38,013 bases of DNA. It comes from a virus. Positions 36,551-38,013 of the stretch are shown here, piece after piece (within the stretch, counting starts at the first letter, position 1; every line of letters starts with the position of its first letter). The translations under genes and the position numbers were made by a program. The DNA lies in IMG/VR virus record IMGVR_UViG_3300037010_001294, positions 1 through 38,013 of that record; one strand, written 5' to 3'. The notes under the pieces are model-generated. The model was not told the origin of the DNA, did not search any database, and saw only the letters and a list, made by a program, of their open reading frames with translations.

Positions 36551-37808
36551 TGCGTGGTGCAAACCGCTCTTTACGAACCAAGACCGCTACTTAGTAGCGT
36601 ATGGCGGCGCTGGTAGCGGCAAAAGCGTCATGGCTGCACAGAAAGCCATTTTGCGGACGCTCACGGAAGAAAAGCAGCGCGGGTTAGTCATTCGTCAAAC
36701 GTTCAACAGCATACGAAACAGCACGTTCCACCTATTGCGTGTGGTTATATCGGATTTGGGCTTGCAAGAGCATTTCACGTTCAATAAGTCGGATTTGTCT
36801 ATCCGGTGCATACCTAGCGGTTCTGAGATATTGAGCGTCGGTCTTGATGATGTAGAGCGCGTGAAATCTATCTCTGGCATTGGTTGGATGTGGATTGAAG
36901 AGGCAAGCGAGGTAAAGGAAGCCGACTTTGACCAACTTGATTTGCGGATGAGGGGCGAAACGCCCGCGTACAAACAAGTGATGCTGACGTTTAACCCTAT
37001 ATCGAAAGAACACTGGTTAAAGCGTCGTTTCGTGGATTTACCGCCTGAATCCTGCACAGTTCGCCGCACAACGTACAAAGACAACAGGTTTATAGACGCT
37101 GACTACGTGCGGGTTCTGGAATCACTGAGAGACAAAAACCCTGAATACTACGCCGTGTACGCTATGGGCGAATGGGGCGAACCAGTAGAGGGTTTCATCT
37201 TCAGACGTGAGTTTTACCAAGAGTACGATGTTTTGCCCGAAGATGCGCGGGGCGTAATCTATTGCGACCCGAACTTATCCAAGCGCGGGCAAGGTGACAG
37301 TACGGCAATCGTGAAACTGCTCTTTTCACCGTCAACAGGTAAATTCTATATCGCAGATGTGGTTTGCCGCTCTTTCTCTGATAGCAACGACCTTTTGCAA
37401 TCGGTTTTGAAAATGAAAGACGCGAAAGTACGTGCTGTCGGATTCGACGGCAACGTTACGCAGGAATCGCAGTGGACAAATAACGTGCGTAACTGGTGTA
37501 GGCTTCATCAAGTCCCATTCCCCGTTGTGGAATACAAGCGCTATCGCGTTGATGACCTCGCAAAAAACACACAGTTAGCGTATGCAGACAACGCAATACT
37601 ATTCCCTCGCAATTTCAGAAGTACAGTCGAAGGTGAACGTTTTGCAGCGCAAGTATTCAGTTTTTCGGGCAAAAAAGCGAAAATGCCAGACGACGCACCC
37701 GACGCGCTTATTTGCTCTTTTGAGTTTCTGCATGAACGCTCTCTAGCAAAACGCTCTTATACAAACACTATTCCAACAATGCCAGAACTAGGCACTATCA
37801 ACTGGTAA
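36531..37808 (+). CDS. terL: Large terminase subunit
   Basis: A 425-residue motor and nuclease that cuts and packages phage DNA. I start at ATG 36531; the TTG at 36525 is less likely. Walker A is GGAGSGKS at residues 25-32, Walker B has Glu123-Glu124 in WMWIEEA, and an adenine-binding/coupling segment follows (MLTFNPIS). The C-terminal nuclease has YCDPNLSK and GDST near 250 and a VGFDGN motif near 300, with PDDAPDAL near the end. This is of the PBSX/Terminase_3 type. The gene is followed two bases later by the portal start. Confidence 0.93.
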   Translation: MANLRANAWCKPLFTNQDRYLVAYGGAGSGKSVMAAQKAILRTLTEEKQRGLVIRQTFNSIRNSTFHLLRVVISDLGLQEHFTFNKSDLSIRCIPSGSEILSVGLDDVERVKSISGIGWMWIEEASEVKEADFDQLDLRMRGETPAYKQVMLTFNPISKEHWLKRRFVDLPPESCTVRRTTYKDNRFIDADYVRVLESLRDKNPEYYAVYAMGEWGEPVEGFIFRREFYQEYDVLPEDARGVIYCDPNLSKRGQGDSTAIVKLLFSPSTGKFYIADVVCRSFSDSNDLLQSVLKMKDAKVRAVGFDGNVTQESQWTNNVRNWCRLHQVPFPVVEYKRYRVDDLAKNTQLAYADNAILFPRNFRSTVEGERFAAQVFSFSGKKAKMPDDAPDALICSFEFLHERSLAKRSYTNTIPTMPELGTINW

Positions 37809-37810
37809 TT

Positions 37811-38013
37811 ATGCCATATCTACCGTCATTCCTAAAAGAAAACCTCTACCCGTCTTTTGAGCAATGCAAAAAAGCAGAACAGAAAGCGGAAATAGACGAC
37901 CCGAACACCCGCGATACACGCGAGCTTATGGCTATCCTTATGAGGCTTGTGGAAGCAAACCCGCGTCTGAGAGGTCACATACTGACACGCCGTACAGCGC
38001 TTTCCTCGTTTTC
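37811..38013 (+). CDS. Portal protein, N-terminal part (continues at 1)
   Basis: ATG 37811, two bases after the terminase stop, begins MPYLPSFLKENLYPSFEQC and runs off the window in frame. The same frame enters at base 1 of the window. Residue 26 of the full protein is Ala here and Val in the opening copy, because the two ends differ at one base. Confidence 0.88.
   Translation, partial: MPYLPSFLKENLYPSFEQCKKAEQKAEIDDPNTRDTRELMAILMRLVEANPRLRGHILTRRTALSSF
37851..38013. repeat. Terminal direct repeat, right copy
   Basis: The right copy of the 163-bp terminal repeat. The one mismatch changes a valine codon (GTG) to alanine (GCG) in the portal frame, so it may be a real polymorphism or an assembly error. 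Confidence 0.93.

Overview
The window is one complete temperate tailed-phage (siphovirus-type) genome, linearised inside the portal gene. Bases 1-163 recur at 37851-38013 with one mismatch, so the circular unit is about 37,850 bp. A phage integrase, a LexA/UmuD-type repressor, a tRNA-Asp attP and full head and tail modules are all present, and I see no chromosomal genes. The host cannot be named with certainty. Three promoter candidates fit the Bacteroidota pattern (TTTG or TTG, 19-20 bases, then TAnnTTTG or a near match), which suggests a Bacteroidota or related host.

Layout on the circle. (1) 35356 through the join to 3617, plus strand: head-tail joining proteins, small and large terminase, portal (Mu gp29-like), and two virion proteins. 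(2) 3604-4305, minus strand: three small genes including a DNA-binding protein, with their own promoter and terminators. (3) 4306-4823: the integration region, holding a 3' tRNA-Asp fragment, the tRNA terminator, five GCTACC repeats that may be integrase arm sites, and a 37-residue membrane microprotein. (4) 4824-7710, minus strand: repressor, two-pass membrane protein, secreted protein and integrase, packed as one lysogeny operon. (5) 7711-7836: control region with a promoter overlapping palindromic operators. (6) 7837-16537, plus strand: early genes, namely small regulators, a RecT/YqaJ recombination pair, a lambda O-like initiator with a lambda-like origin inside its coding sequence, a second replication protein, a VRR-NUC nuclease, zinc ribbons, and a minor head protein at the far end. 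(7) 35174 down to 16526, minus strand: scaffold, capsid, fibre proteins, a secreted nuclease, lytic transglycosylase, membrane proteins, more fibres, tail tube, frameshifted tail chaperone, tape measure and tail completion genes.

How it works together (inference). In the lysogen the repressor blocks the rightward early promoter by binding TAAGGA/TCCTTA sites, and the same operon makes two envelope proteins that may alter or protect the host. RecA-type damage signalling could cleave the repressor at Ala120-Gly121. The early operon then drives recombination and replication. The two late arms fire divergently from 35175-35355, where overlapping TGGCA/TGCCA palindromes could bind a late regulator. 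Most tail, fibre and early small genes have no assignable function from sequence alone.
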